Assembly: GCF_013373065.1 (NCBI RefSeq)
Contig: NZ_JABXIN010000015.1
Location: 62,001 to 126,000 of the forward strand
DNA from: Algoriphagus sp.
GTDB taxonomy: Bacteria > Bacteroidota > Bacteroidia > Cytophagales > Cyclobacteriaceae
DNA: 64,000 nt
Direction of reading: 5' to 3'
Position numbers and translations under genes: made by a program. Under the pieces are notes generated by a model. The model searched no databases. It was not told the origin of the DNA and saw only the letters and a list, made by a program, of their open reading frames with translations. Below, in pieces: positions 35,084 through 44,192 of this stretch (its first letter is position 1; the number at the start of each line of letters is the position of its first letter).

Positions 35084-36496
35084 ATGGGACACAATCATAT
35101 ACATACACCTTTGACAAGGAGAGAATTTTTGACTAGAACTTCACTGGGGATTGGTGCAGTATCTTTAGCTTCTTTACTCAATCCAACCACACTTTTTGCA
35201 TCTACTACCGGGCCTCACTTTGTCCCAAAAGCAAAGAGAATTATTTACCTATACATGGCAGGTGCTCCTTCCCAATTGGATCTGTTTGATTATAAACCTC
35301 AGTTGGTGAAAATGAATGGACAGGATCTTCCAGGTAGCGTTTTGGGAGACCGAGTGACAGGGACTGTATCTGCTCAGAATTCTCTTCCACTCGTAGGAAC
35401 TCGCTGGAATTTCAAACAGAATGGCCAAAGCGGTATGTGGATGAGTGATTTGATGCCCTACATGTCGAAGATTACGGATGAACTCTGCAAAATCCAATCG
35501 ATGTATACAGCTTCGGTTCAGCATGAGCCTGCTCAAATGTTCACCAATACGGGGTCAGAACTTCCAGGCCGGCCATCATTTGGTTCTTGGATTAGCTATG
35601 GTCTGGGATCTGATAATGAAAATCTTCCTGCCTTTATTGTTCTCAAAACAGAAGGTTTGGAAGGAGGGTTTGCAGGTTTGTATTCAAGTGCCTTTTTACC
35701 AGCTGAACATCAAGGGGTTCGTTTTAGAGGAGGCAAAGATCCAGTTTTGTTTTTGACCAATCCTCCTGGAGTATCTGAATCAGCCCGAAGAGAGCAATTG
35801 GATTACCTGAAGAAAATGCAGGAAGGTGCTTTCGAATTTTGGGAGGATCCTGCGATCAAAGCAAAAATGGCTCAATACGAAATGGCTTTTCGAATGCAAA
35901 CTTCTGTTCCGGAGGTAGTTGACACGAAGGGTGAGCCAGACTATATCTATGAGCAATATGGGGAGGATAGTAAAAAGCCTGGAACCTTCGCTAGTAATTG
36001 TCTTCTTGCAAGAAGGCTCGCAGAGCGTGGCGTAAAGTTTATTCAGGTATATCATGGAGGATGGGATCATCACAGTGATTTACCCAAAGAAATTGGAAAG
36101 AGGGCCAAAGAAGTAGATCAAGCAAGCGCTGCTCTAATTATGGATTTGAAACAGCGGGGATTGTTGGAAGATACTCTGGTCGTTTGGGGAGGAGAGTTTG
36201 GTCGAACCTGCTTTTCTCAAGGTCAATTGACCAAAGATAATTTTGGTAGGGACCATCATCCGGATGCCTATACGATGTTGTTGGCTGGAGCGGGAGTGAA
36301 GGCTGGATTAACATATGGAAGAACCGATGAGTTTGGCTACCATGTTGTGGAGGACCCTGTGCATGTCCATGATTTAAATGCGACTCTGCTTCACCTGATG
36401 GGTTTGGATCATGAACGGCTTACTTACAAATTCCAGGGAAGAAGATTCAGGCTTACAGATGTTGAAGGAAGGGTGGTTAAGGATATTTTAAGTTAA
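35084..36496 (+). CDS. Tat-exported DUF1501 domain-containing protein
   Basis: A 470-residue protein of the DUF1501 family, related to the alkaline-phosphatase/sulfatase fold. A twin-arginine motif TRREFL is at residues 11-16, followed by a hydrophobic stretch (GIGAVSLASLL), so it is exported folded, probably with a bound cofactor or metal. Candidate metal or active-site segments include YHGGWDHHSDLP, VWGGEFGRT and GRDHHPDAYTMLLAGAG, all characteristic of the family. It follows the DUF1553 gene by two bases, the usual pairing of these families. Function is unknown; hydrolysis of sulfate or phosphate esters is possible only by fold analogy. Confidence 0.92.
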   Translation: MGHNHIHTPLTRREFLTRTSLGIGAVSLASLLNPTTLFASTTGPHFVPKAKRIIYLYMAGAPSQLDLFDYKPQLVKMNGQDLPGSVLGDRVTGTVSAQNSLPLVGTRWNFKQNGQSGMWMSDLMPYMSKITDELCKIQSMYTASVQHEPAQMFTNTGSELPGRPSFGSWISYGLGSDNENLPAFIVLKTEGLEGGFAGLYSSAFLPAEHQGVRFRGGKDPVLFLTNPPGVSESARREQLDYLKKMQEGAFEFWEDPAIKAKMAQYEMAFRMQTSVPEVVDTKGEPDYIYEQYGEDSKKPGTFASNCLLARRLAERGVKFIQVYHGGWDHHSDLPKEIGKRAKEVDQASAALIMDLKQRGLLEDTLVVWGGEFGRTCFSQGQLTKDNFGRDHHPDAYTMLLAGAGVKAGLTYGRTDEFGYHVVEDPVHVHDLNATLLHLMGLDHERLTYKFQGRRFRLTDVEGRVVKDILS

Positions 36497-36505
36497 CCAA
36501 CCTGG

Positions 36506-38065
36506 TTATTGGATTTTGAGGCATGCCTGATTTCCGGCTGCATCGGATGCGCATATTTCGATATTATTCTCTTCTCCTACATTTTTGAATTGAGCTCGCC
36601 ATAGGTATTCTCCATACCATTGCATGGCTATTGTGTCCATGTTGACTTTTAAATAAACTGATTCCCAATCTTCAGGAATGCTGGGGCTTTTGTTGTCATG
36701 AATCCTAGCCCTAACTTCAAATATTTCTTGCTCCGATTCTAGTAACTCAAAATGAGAGATGATGGGTTTTGCCCTATCTTCTGGAATTGCTTTTCCTATA
36801 AAAATTCGCTCTTCAATATCCTTTTCCCCTTCCCCTTGACCCATGACTAGGTCCATTTTGTGGTCGTTATTGATATCGGCAAAAACCAGAGATAGTGTAT
36901 GAGGGGTATCTTTTCCGGAAAGAACCTTCTGTCTCAATTGGAATTTACCTAATCCATCATTGACCAGAAGCCGATCTTCACCGGTAAGGCTGCTCAAAAT
37001 AAAATCGGGATCGCCATCCGAATCAAAATCCAAGAAGGCAACATTATTATCGTCTTCACCAATATTATCCGGGTCTTGCCAAAGCTGAGCTGTTGCATCA
37101 ATAAATCCCTTGGCACTGTCATTTAAAAAAATATGCTCTCTCCTTGACCAAGAAACTTGGCCAACAATTTCCCCGTCATTGACAGTCACCAGATCCAAAT
37201 AACCGTCTTGGTTGATGTCTATAGCTTCAAATTCATAATTATTTGTATAGGCAGGCAGCAGGTATTTATCCTCGAATTTCCCGGTACCATCATTCACGAA
37301 TAACCGACTTGTTCCACACCGTTTGCAGGAAATGGCAATATCCAGATCAAAGTCATTATCAAAATCAATAAACTCCAGATCCCAGGAAAACTGAATCAAA
37401 ATATCGGGCATTTGAGAGGCGGTAGCATCTTCGAATTTCCCGTTTCCATCATTCAACCAAAGCATGGTTCTTCCTCCATTATTCTCCATATTAGAGCCAG
37501 GTCCCCAATCAGCCAAAATGATATCGAGATCCCCATCATTGTCTACATCCCCAAATTCCAAATCGCTAATACTCGCTAAAATCGCAGGAAGGTTGGTGGA
37601 AGTTTTTCGAATAAAGCCACCCTCTTCGGTACCAAAATAGAGTTCGCTTTGTGTTTGAAAGGTATTTCCAATCACCAGGTCCAAATAGCCATCCTTATTC
37701 AAATCTCGAGCTTTGATCACTCGTGCATAGAACTTCGCTTCACCAAAAACCCTGTCAGTAATTTCAAGGAATTGTCTTTCCGGACCCTGATTTAAAAATA
37801 CTCGGCTTGACTCGAGTTCTCCCGCTTCTGAATAATTCCCGCCATTCGCAAAAATCAAATCTATCATTCCGTCTTTGTTCAAATCTGTTACTTCAACTCG
37901 ATTGGTCCACTCGGCTGTTTCGGGAAGATAAATAGTTGTTTGATCTTCCCAGAGATAGCTGTCTGATTTTTGCGATTGAGGGGTGTCAGTAGCTTTTTTA
38001 CAAGAAAAAATCAAAAATGGGATGAAAAAAAGTAGTGCATAAAACTTCAAAAATTTAGAATTCAT
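36506..38065 (-). CDS. FG-GAP/VCBS-repeat lipoprotein
   Basis: A 519-residue lipoprotein (lipobox FLIFSC) made of about seven calcium-binding FG-GAP repeats. Examples are DLNKDGMIDLIFANGG, DLNKDGYLDLVIGN, DVDNDGDLDIILAD, DFDNDFDLDIAIS, DINQDGYLDLVTVN, DFDSDGDPDFILSS and DINNDHKMDLVMGQ, which together form an integrin-like propeller. A C-terminal Ig-like domain with two cysteines (EICASDAAGNQACLK) ends the chain. It is convergent with the DUF1501 gene and divergent from the cytochrome-LRR gene, so it is embedded in that block though on the other strand. It probably binds ligands or partner proteins at the cell surface. Confidence 0.85.
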   Translation of the reverse strand: MNSKFLKFYALLFFIPFLIFSCKKATDTPQSQKSDSYLWEDQTTIYLPETAEWTNRVEVTDLNKDGMIDLIFANGGNYSEAGELESSRVFLNQGPERQFLEITDRVFGEAKFYARVIKARDLNKDGYLDLVIGNTFQTQSELYFGTEEGGFIRKTSTNLPAILASISDLEFGDVDNDGDLDIILADWGPGSNMENNGGRTMLWLNDGNGKFEDATASQMPDILIQFSWDLEFIDFDNDFDLDIAISCKRCGTSRLFVNDGTGKFEDKYLLPAYTNNYEFEAIDINQDGYLDLVTVNDGEIVGQVSWSRREHIFLNDSAKGFIDATAQLWQDPDNIGEDDNNVAFLDFDSDGDPDFILSSLTGEDRLLVNDGLGKFQLRQKVLSGKDTPHTLSLVFADINNDHKMDLVMGQGEGEKDIEERIFIGKAIPEDRAKPIISHFELLESEQEIFEVRARIHDNKSPSIPEDWESVYLKVNMDTIAMQWYGEYLWRAQFKNVGEENNIEICASDAAGNQACLKIQ

Positions 38066-38160
38066 AGAGTTGAAGGAGATTGAATTTAAATAATAAGTCT
38101 TTGTAATACAGTAAGGTAAGGTACAAAATTGTTATCTTTAAATAAGTCAATTTTACTCTT

Positions 38161-39642
38161 ATGTATATCCTTTTACAGTCCGAGACTACACTTTTTTTGG
38201 GTCGGTTTCATTCACTTTCGGTTCATTTACCTATTGGCTTTCTTCTTTTAGCGGCAATTCTTTTTCTGCTCTCCTATTCAAAAAGGTTTCGATTTCTTCT
38301 CAATGCTTTGCCCCTAACACTTTTTCTTGGAGCACTTTCCGCAATTGTATCTGTCATTTTAGGGTTCTTTCTAGCGGAAGAAGGGGGATATCCTTCAGAA
38401 AATCTTTTTTGGCATCGAGTAATGGGAATAGCGGTAGCTGTACTTTCGATAGGTGCTGTTCTGTTAATGTTGGGATATTTTAGAAAAAGTGAGAAAGGGC
38501 TTCCCTTCAATTCAAGATTGAAAATTGATCGAATGGAACGAGCAATTCTTAATCAAAAATCCTCCTTTGGAATGCTCATTGGAGCTATAGTTATAAGTGT
38601 TTCAATTACTGGTCATTTGGGAGGAGGCTTGACCCATGGAGAAAATTACCTATATACCTATGCTCCTGAATTTGTTCAGGACCTTTTTCTAAGTACAAAT
38701 TATGAGCAGGACTCATTGGCATTCCCCTCAGACTCAGATTCGACGCTGATTTTTGAACATATTATTGGGCCTACCATCCGTCAAAAATGTGCGAATTGCC
38801 ATAATGCAGATTCTCCAAAGGGAGGCTTGAATGTTAATTCACTTGAAGATTTACTTGCTGGAGGGGATAGTGGTCCGGCTATCGAAAAAGGTTCTCCTGA
38901 ATCCAGTGAGCTTTTTGGCAGAGTGACCCTAAATCCTACGAGTAAGAAGTATATGCCACCAAAAGGTGCGGGGCTTTCCTATGGAGAAATCACGCTTTTG
39001 GATTTTTGGATAAAAAATGGGATGTCTCCCGAATTGGCAATAACGGATGAGAGTATTCCTGAGGAGATTCAATCTTTTTTAGAGAATACTTATGGATTAT
39101 CAACCAAAAGAAAAGCTCACTATGAAAAAATTCAAGTTGCTAAACTTCCTGAAGAGGATTTGAAGAAATTGCGAGAACAAGGTTTTAAGGTCTCAACCCT
39201 TTCTGATGATAACAATTTTCTTGACGTAGTCGGAGGTGGAAATCTTACCAAGGAAAATATTCAAGTCTTGGATTTAGCAAGGGAGCAAATCACTTGGTTG
39301 GATTTGGGCGGCTCTGGAGCAGAGGATTCATGGTTGGAAATTATTGGGGGGTTCCCAAACCTGACTAGACTCAGGCTCGATAATAATGAAATAACTGATG
39401 AAGGGATTTCCATGCTTGCCAAATTGGAGAACCTTGAATCCATTAATCTATACAATACTTCGGTTGGGGACTCTTCTTTAATTCGTCTTTCTGAGATGAA
39501 AAATCTAAACCGAATCTATCTTTGGAATTCAAATATTTCAAAGCAACAAATTGCTCGGATTCAGGATGAGTATCCTGGTTTGATGATTGACCAGGGAATG
39601 CTTTTTGAGAAAATTGAGAAAGAAATTTCATCTAAAAAGTGA
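38161..39642 (+). CDS. Membrane protein fusing four helices, a cytochrome c domain and leucine-rich repeats
   Basis: A 493-residue protein with four membrane helices at about 22-40, 49-71, 84-106 and 135-152 (DUF2231-like). A Planctomycete-type cytochrome c domain follows, with CANCH at 210-214 and candidate axial Met265 in KYMPPKG. The C-terminal half has leucine-rich repeats of the internalin-like kind (about 350-470: ITWLDLGGSG, NLTRLRLDNNEITDEGISML, NLESINLYNTSVGD, NLNRIYLWNSNIS). The haem and LRR domains should lie in the periplasm. It reads the same way as the DUF1553-DUF1501 pair 1.7 kb upstream. An electron-transfer or sensing role in that module is inference. Confidence 0.85.
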   Translation: MYILLQSETTLFLGRFHSLSVHLPIGFLLLAAILFLLSYSKRFRFLLNALPLTLFLGALSAIVSVILGFFLAEEGGYPSENLFWHRVMGIAVAVLSIGAVLLMLGYFRKSEKGLPFNSRLKIDRMERAILNQKSSFGMLIGAIVISVSITGHLGGGLTHGENYLYTYAPEFVQDLFLSTNYEQDSLAFPSDSDSTLIFEHIIGPTIRQKCANCHNADSPKGGLNVNSLEDLLAGGDSGPAIEKGSPESSELFGRVTLNPTSKKYMPPKGAGLSYGEITLLDFWIKNGMSPELAITDESIPEEIQSFLENTYGLSTKRKAHYEKIQVAKLPEEDLKKLREQGFKVSTLSDDNNFLDVVGGGNLTKENIQVLDLAREQITWLDLGGSGAEDSWLEIIGGFPNLTRLRLDNNEITDEGISMLAKLENLESINLYNTSVGDSSLIRLSEMKNLNRIYLWNSNISKQQIARIQDEYPGLMIDQGMLFEKIEKEISSKK

Positions 39643-39831
39643 ATAAACTTTCTTCGAGTTCTTGAATTTTTTAGGAAGAAAAATCAGGCTTTATTTTTCT
39701 ATTTTTAATGGAAAGGTAAAGTGGCCAATTATAAAAAGAACCAGCAAAATTGATTTGGTGTAAAAGGGTGGGTTTTTCAAAAATTTATTTCGAAATTCCG
39801 ACCACATTAAAATTAAATAATTAAAAAAGTG

Positions 39832-40347
39832 ATGCATAAAAGATTTTTACTCGTTTTTTCATTTCTTGTTAGTAGTCTAACAGGATTTTCTCAAATAGCT
39901 CCTACTACCGAAAACAGCATTTTCATGCAGGGTGTGAAAGGTTGCTATTCGGATTATTACATCGAGTTTTACAATAGAGGTGCAAATAAGGCTACGGATG
40001 GAGAGTATGAGGTAGTTATTTCAATTATCAATACCAACAATTCCCAAAGTGAATGCTATATGGGAAAGGCCACTGTCCAAAATGGAAAATTGATGACTCC
40101 GGTATATATCCAAAAAACAGATGGCTCCTACATGCCTTTAAACCGGATGATCAAGGCTCTTGATCAAAATTGGCTTGATAGCCAAGATATGAATACCATC
40201 AGTGATGTTTCTGATGGAATGACGACGCTCTTTTATACACAGGAGAAATATTGGGTCAGATTATTTTTCCCATCCTTGATTAACAGCAAGTCAGTAAGCA
40301 ATCAGAAAGCTCCACCTGCAAAAGAGCTTTTGAAGTCAGGAAATTAA
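39832..40347 (+). CDS. Exported protein of unknown function
   Basis: A 171-residue product with a signal peptide (MHKRFLLVFSFLVSSLTGFSQ). The mature part is mixed alpha/beta with two cysteines (GVKGCYSDYY and SQSECYMGK) that could pair, and repeated aromatic patches (EYEVVISI, WVRLFFPSL). No family was recognised. An in-frame GTG lies one codon before the chosen ATG. It has spacers on both sides and a terminator downstream, so it is probably transcribed alone. Confidence 0.65.
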   Translation: MHKRFLLVFSFLVSSLTGFSQIAPTTENSIFMQGVKGCYSDYYIEFYNRGANKATDGEYEVVISIINTNNSQSECYMGKATVQNGKLMTPVYIQKTDGSYMPLNRMIKALDQNWLDSQDMNTISDVSDGMTTLFYTQEKYWVRLFFPSLINSKSVSNQKAPPAKELLKSGN

Positions 40348-40391
40348 AAAACAGCATTAGTTCCTGTATAATTTAATTGTCAAAACTTTCG

Positions 40392-40425
40392 ATCCCCCTT
40401 AGTTGAAATTTTGGGGGATTTTTTT
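40392..40425 (+). terminator. Terminator after the exported 171-residue protein
   Basis: Seven-base arms ATCCCCC (40392-40398) and GGGGGAT (40413-40419) with a 14-base loop and a T run to 40425. It lies 44 bases after the stop. Confidence 0.75.
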
Positions 40426-40490
40426 CTGCCAAAATTTCCTAATCAACTCAAATAGGGGTGGTTTTTCAGTCATTCTGGCCGAAAAATCGC

Positions 40491-40519
40491 TTTGGAGGTG
40501 GATTTGCTAAATAGATTTA
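40491..40519 (+). promoter_or_regulatory. Candidate promoter of clpB
   Basis: TTTG at 40491-40494 and TAGATTTA at 40512-40519 (one mismatch to TAnnTTTG) are separated by 17 bases, within the reported Bacteroidota range but at its short end. The start codon is 35 bases downstream. No CIRCE-like inverted repeat was seen. Confidence 0.3.
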
Positions 40520-40554
40520 TGAGAATCAAAAAGCAACTAAACCACTAGCGATAC

Positions 40555-43179
40555 ATGGATTTCAAGCAATTTACTATCAAATCTCAGGAGGCGATCCAGA
40601 AAGCCGTTGAGCTGGCAATGGGTGCAGGGCAACCTACCATTGAGCCAGCTCATTTGCTGAAAGGAGTCTTTTTTGAGGATGAAAACGTCACCGATTTTGT
40701 CTTCAAAAAACTCGGAGCGAATAAGCAGTTGATTTCCCAAAAGCTTGATGAGCAATTGGGAAAGCTCCCTAAAGTAAGCGGAGATAATCAGCAGCCATAT
40801 CTATCAAGTGCTGCTAACCAGGCATTGACCAAAGCGAAGGATTATCTCAAAACCTTTGGGGATGAATTTGTCGCCATTGAGCATTTGCTCTTGGGGATTT
40901 TGGCAGGTGCAGATGCCACTGCCCAACTCTTGAAGGATCAAGGTGTGGCCGAAAAGCCCCTGATCGAAGCAATTAAAGAATTACGAAAAGGAACTAAAGT
41001 GACTGACCCTAACGCAGAAAGTAAGTATAGGGCTTTGGAAAAGTATTCCAAAAACCTAAATGAGTTGGCCAAAAAGGGCAAAATAGACCCTGTCATTGGC
41101 CGTGATGAAGAGATTAGGCGCGTATTGCAAATCTTGGCAAGACGTACAAAAAATAATCCTATCCTTTTGGGGGAACCCGGGGTAGGTAAAACAGCAATTG
41201 TAGAAGGATTGGCTCAGCGAATCGTTTCCGGGGATGTGCCCGAAAACCTAAAATCCAAAACGCTTATCTCCTTGGATATGGGTTTGTTGGTAGCTGGTGC
41301 GAAATACAAAGGTGAATTCGAGGAGAGACTGAAAGCGGTGATCAAGGAAGTGACTGACTCTGAAGGGGAGATTATTCTCTTCATTGACGAGATTCATACC
41401 TTGATCGGAGCCGGAGGTGGAGGGGAAGGCGCCATGGATGCCGCCAACTTATTGAAGCCAGCTTTGGCAAGAGGTGAATTGCATGCCATTGGTGCAACTA
41501 CTCTTAAAGAATATCAGAAATATATCGAAAAGGATAAAGCGCTTGAGCGTCGATTCCAAGCGGTTATCGTCGATGAACCGGATGCTGCGGATGCAATCTC
41601 CATCCTTAGAGGAATTAAGGATAAGTATGAATTACACCACGGAGTTAGGATCAAAGATGATGCGGTAATTGCAGCCGTTGAATTATCCCAGCGCTATATC
41701 ACCGATCGATTCTTGCCCGATAAGGCGATTGACTTGATGGATGAGGCAGCAGCCAAACTGAGAATGGAGATTGATTCCCTACCTCAGGAATTGGATGAGT
41801 TGAATCGTCGCATCATGCAATTGGAAATTGAGCGGGAAGCGATTCGAAGAGAAAATAACAAGGATAAGGAAGCCTCCTTGAGCAAGGAGATTGCTGAGCT
41901 TTCCGAAAAACGTCAGTCTGTAAAGGCGAAGTGGGAAAGCGAAAAGGCTGTCATCATGGGCATTCAGCGAGAAAAAGAGAACATTGATAAGTTCAAGCTG
42001 GAAGCCGAGCAAGCTGAACGAGCGGGTGACTTCGGAAAAGTAGCAGAAATCCGATACGGAAAGATTGTGGAGTCTGAAAAGAAACTTGAATCTTTCCAAA
42101 AGCAATTAATAGAGATGCAATCCGGTTCTCCTTTGTTAAAAGAAGAAGTGGATGCTGAGGATATTGCTGCTGTCGTTTCTAAATGGACGGGGATTCCAGT
42201 AAGCAAGATGATACAGTCCGAACGGGAAAAATTACTCCATTTGGAAGATGAATTGGGTCGACGAGTGGCAGGACAGAAGGAGGCAATTGCGGCCCTTTCT
42301 GACGCTGTACGTCGAAGCAGAGCAGGATTGCAGGATCCAAGACGTCCGATCGGTAGCTTCATCTTTATGGGGACTACAGGGGTCGGTAAAACCGAATTGG
42401 CGAAAGCTTTGGCAGAGTATCTTTTCAACGATGAAAATGCCATGGTACGAATCGATATGTCCGAATATCAAGAGCGACATGCCGTCAGCCGATTGGTGGG
42501 GGCACCTCCAGGATACGTGGGATACGATGAAGGCGGGCAATTGACTGAAGCAGTTCGAAGAAAGCCTTACTCTGTTATTCTCTTGGATGAGATTGAGAAA
42601 GCCCATCCAGATGTATTTAATATCCTGTTGCAAGTTCTGGATGATGGCCGATTGACGGATAACAAGGGCCGAATCGCCAACTTCAAGAATACGATCATCA
42701 TCATGACCACCAATATTGGTTCGCACTTGATTCAGGAGCGATTTGCTGAGATGGAGGGTTGGAACAAGGAAGAGATCTTGGAAAAGACGAAAGCAGAAGT
42801 CTTCGACTTATTGAAGAAGTCAGTTCGTCCAGAATTCTTGAACCGAATCGATGAAACCATCATGTTCGAGCCGCTCAACAAAGAGATTATCCGCAAAATT
42901 GTGGATATCCAATGGAGAGAGATTCAGAAACGATTGTCTGAATCCAATATTGAAATAGAGGCTACGCCAGAGGTGTTGGATTACTTGGCTGAAGTTGGGT
43001 TTGACCCGCAGTTTGGTGCCAGACCATTGAAGCGAACCATGCAGCGATTGATCTTGAATGAGCTTTCCAAGGAAATCTTGGCGGGTTACATCAAAAATGA
43101 TTCAGCTGTCTTGGTTGACTTGGATGCTGATAAACAGGTGTATTTCAAGAATATTGAGACACCGGTGGAGGTGGAGTAA
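40555..43179 (+). CDS. clpB: ATP-dependent chaperone ClpB
   Basis: An 874-residue hexameric disaggregase that works with DnaK to resolubilise aggregated proteins. Domains in order: a Clp N domain (1-145, two repeats); NBD1 with Walker A GEPGVGKT (206-213) and Walker B ILFIDEIH; and a long coiled-coil M domain (about 405-530, rich in Glu, Lys and Arg) that separates ClpB from ClpA and ClpC. NBD2 follows with Walker A GTTGVGKT (near 606) and [14 protein letters not shown], then a C-terminal ClpB-D2 domain with [13 protein letters not shown]. No ClpP-binding loop was noticed. Length is standard, and a terminator follows at once. Confidence 0.98.
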   Translation: MDFKQFTIKSQEAIQKAVELAMGAGQPTIEPAHLLKGVFFEDENVTDFVFKKLGANKQLISQKLDEQLGKLPKVSGDNQQPYLSSAANQALTKAKDYLKTFGDEFVAIEHLLLGILAGADATAQLLKDQGVAEKPLIEAIKELRKGTKVTDPNAESKYRALEKYSKNLNELAKKGKIDPVIGRDEEIRRVLQILARRTKNNPILLGEPGVGKTAIVEGLAQRIVSGDVPENLKSKTLISLDMGLLVAGAKYKGEFEERLKAVIKEVTDSEGEIILFIDEIHTLIGAGGGGEGAMDAANLLKPALARGELHAIGATTLKEYQKYIEKDKALERRFQAVIVDEPDAADAISILRGIKDKYELHHGVRIKDDAVIAAVELSQRYITDRFLPDKAIDLMDEAAAKLRMEIDSLPQELDELNRRIMQLEIEREAIRRENNKDKEASLSKEIAELSEKRQSVKAKWESEKAVIMGIQREKENIDKFKLEAEQAERAGDFGKVAEIRYGKIVESEKKLESFQKQLIEMQSGSPLLKEEVDAEDIAAVVSKWTGIPVSKMIQSEREKLLHLEDELGRRVAGQKEAIAALSDAVRRSRAGLQDPRRPIGSFIFMGTTGVGKTELAKALAEYLFNDENAMVRIDMSEYQERHAVSRLVGAPPGYVGYDEGGQLTEAVRRKPYSVILLDEIEKAHPDVFNILLQVLDDGRLTDNKGRIANFKNTIIIMTTNIGSHLIQERFAEMEGWNKEEILEKTKAEVFDLLKKSVRPEFLNRIDETIMFEPLNKEIIRKIVDIQWREIQKRLSESNIEIEATPEVLDYLAEVGFDPQFGARPLKRTMQRLILNELSKEILAGYIKNDSAVLVDLDADKQVYFKNIETPVEVE

Positions 43180-43199
43180 TCTTCGCCCAAACCTAAATC

Positions 43200-43232
43200 A
43201 ACCCTCGGGAAGAATCTTCTCGAGGGTTTTTT
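43200..43232 (+). terminator. Terminator after clpB
   Basis: Eight-base outer arms AACCCTCG (43200-43207) and CGAGGGTT (43221-43228) extended inward by a further short pairing (GGAAG/CTTCT with one G-T), then a T6 run. It also abuts the end of the convergent gene at 43231. Confidence 0.87.
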
Positions 43233-43983
43233 ATGTATGCTGATGATTGGGATCGGTGCAGTATTGAGGTTTTTTCGCTTTGAAAATCTGCTTTATCTTT
43301 TGCCAAAAAGTTGGTTTTATGTAGATAATTTCACCCATCAGGGCTGTGTCATCTTCGTATAATTCAATTTCACCTAATTGGACTGGCAATTGAGTGTCAT
43401 AGATAGTCACTTCTCTAATTTTATATCCAACAAAAGAAAGTTGTATAGTAATTTTTTGATCAGTGATTGAATCTGGGACTTCAAGTTCAAAGTACCCATC
43501 CGTGTCAGCAGTAGTTCCGATAGAATAATCTTTAATTTTTATTGTTGCCCCAGCTAATGGTTGTTTTTCATTAAAGTAGAAACTTATCGCTTTACCTTTA
43601 ATTGTTCTACTAAAGAATGAATGGGTATCGGTTTTTAAATTCAAATTATCATCAATAGGAGTTTGCTCCAATGGATGAGGGAGGGAAGATTGAGAAAATG
43701 CAGGTAAAGAAAATCCCATTAATCCTAAAAAACCAAAAGCCCAGATCCCTTGGAATTTCACTTTTCTGATTGGACTCTCTTGGATTGGTAATTGATTAGG
43801 AGAAAATATGCCACACGGTTTAGACGGATTTTTTGATAAAAAAGAGAGAATTTCTCGTTTGTTCTTTCCTCTAAAATCAACCACTTCCTTTTGGCAATGT
43901 TGGCAAAACCCACCACTTGAAGTCGGCTTGAAATTTTTCGGTTTTTCAGAACAAGGCTTTGGGATATGGATTTTAGCCTTCAT
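43231..43983 (-). CDS. Carboxypeptidase-like regulatory domain membrane protein with N-terminal CxxC
   Basis: A 250-residue protein of a Bacteroidota type. The N-terminus has a zinc-ribbon-like cysteine set (Cys11, then GFCQHCQKEVVDF with Cys27 and Cys30). One hydrophobic helix is at about 80-97 (GIWAFGFLGLMGFSLPAF). A carboxypeptidase D-like beta-sandwich domain is at about 128-210 (GKAISFYFNEKQPLAGATIKIKD, DTDGYFELEVP). A short basic, aromatic tail ends the chain. The topology would put the cysteine motif in the cytoplasm and the beta domain outside. Function is not known; the CxxC-x-KxVVDF motif recurs in such Bacteroidota proteins. Confidence 0.75.
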   Translation of the reverse strand: MKAKIHIPKPCSEKPKNFKPTSSGGFCQHCQKEVVDFRGKNKREILSFLSKNPSKPCGIFSPNQLPIQESPIRKVKFQGIWAFGFLGLMGFSLPAFSQSSLPHPLEQTPIDDNLNLKTDTHSFFSRTIKGKAISFYFNEKQPLAGATIKIKDYSIGTTADTDGYFELEVPDSITDQKITIQLSFVGYKIREVTIYDTQLPVQLGEIELYEDDTALMGEIIYIKPTFWQKIKQIFKAKKPQYCTDPNHQHT

Positions 43984-44192
43984 TTACAATATACTCAAAT
44001 GGAAAATATTAACTATAAATTTAAAATTTTTATCAAAACCTAAAAATTGTTTTCGCTTTCATTTTGGCCAAAATATTTTTACCCCATAGAAAAAACTTAG
44101 GTCTAATCTTCTCTTAAAAGGTTCTTTTCTATTTTTTCTAAAGTTTATCATATCCTTTTGTATCTTACCTTTTACCACCAAATCTATCAATC

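Noticed and set aside
43200-43232. Bidirectional terminator for clpB and the convergent gene
   Set aside because: Only the plus strand shows a good T run; the other side has just a short A stretch, so it is listed for clpB only.
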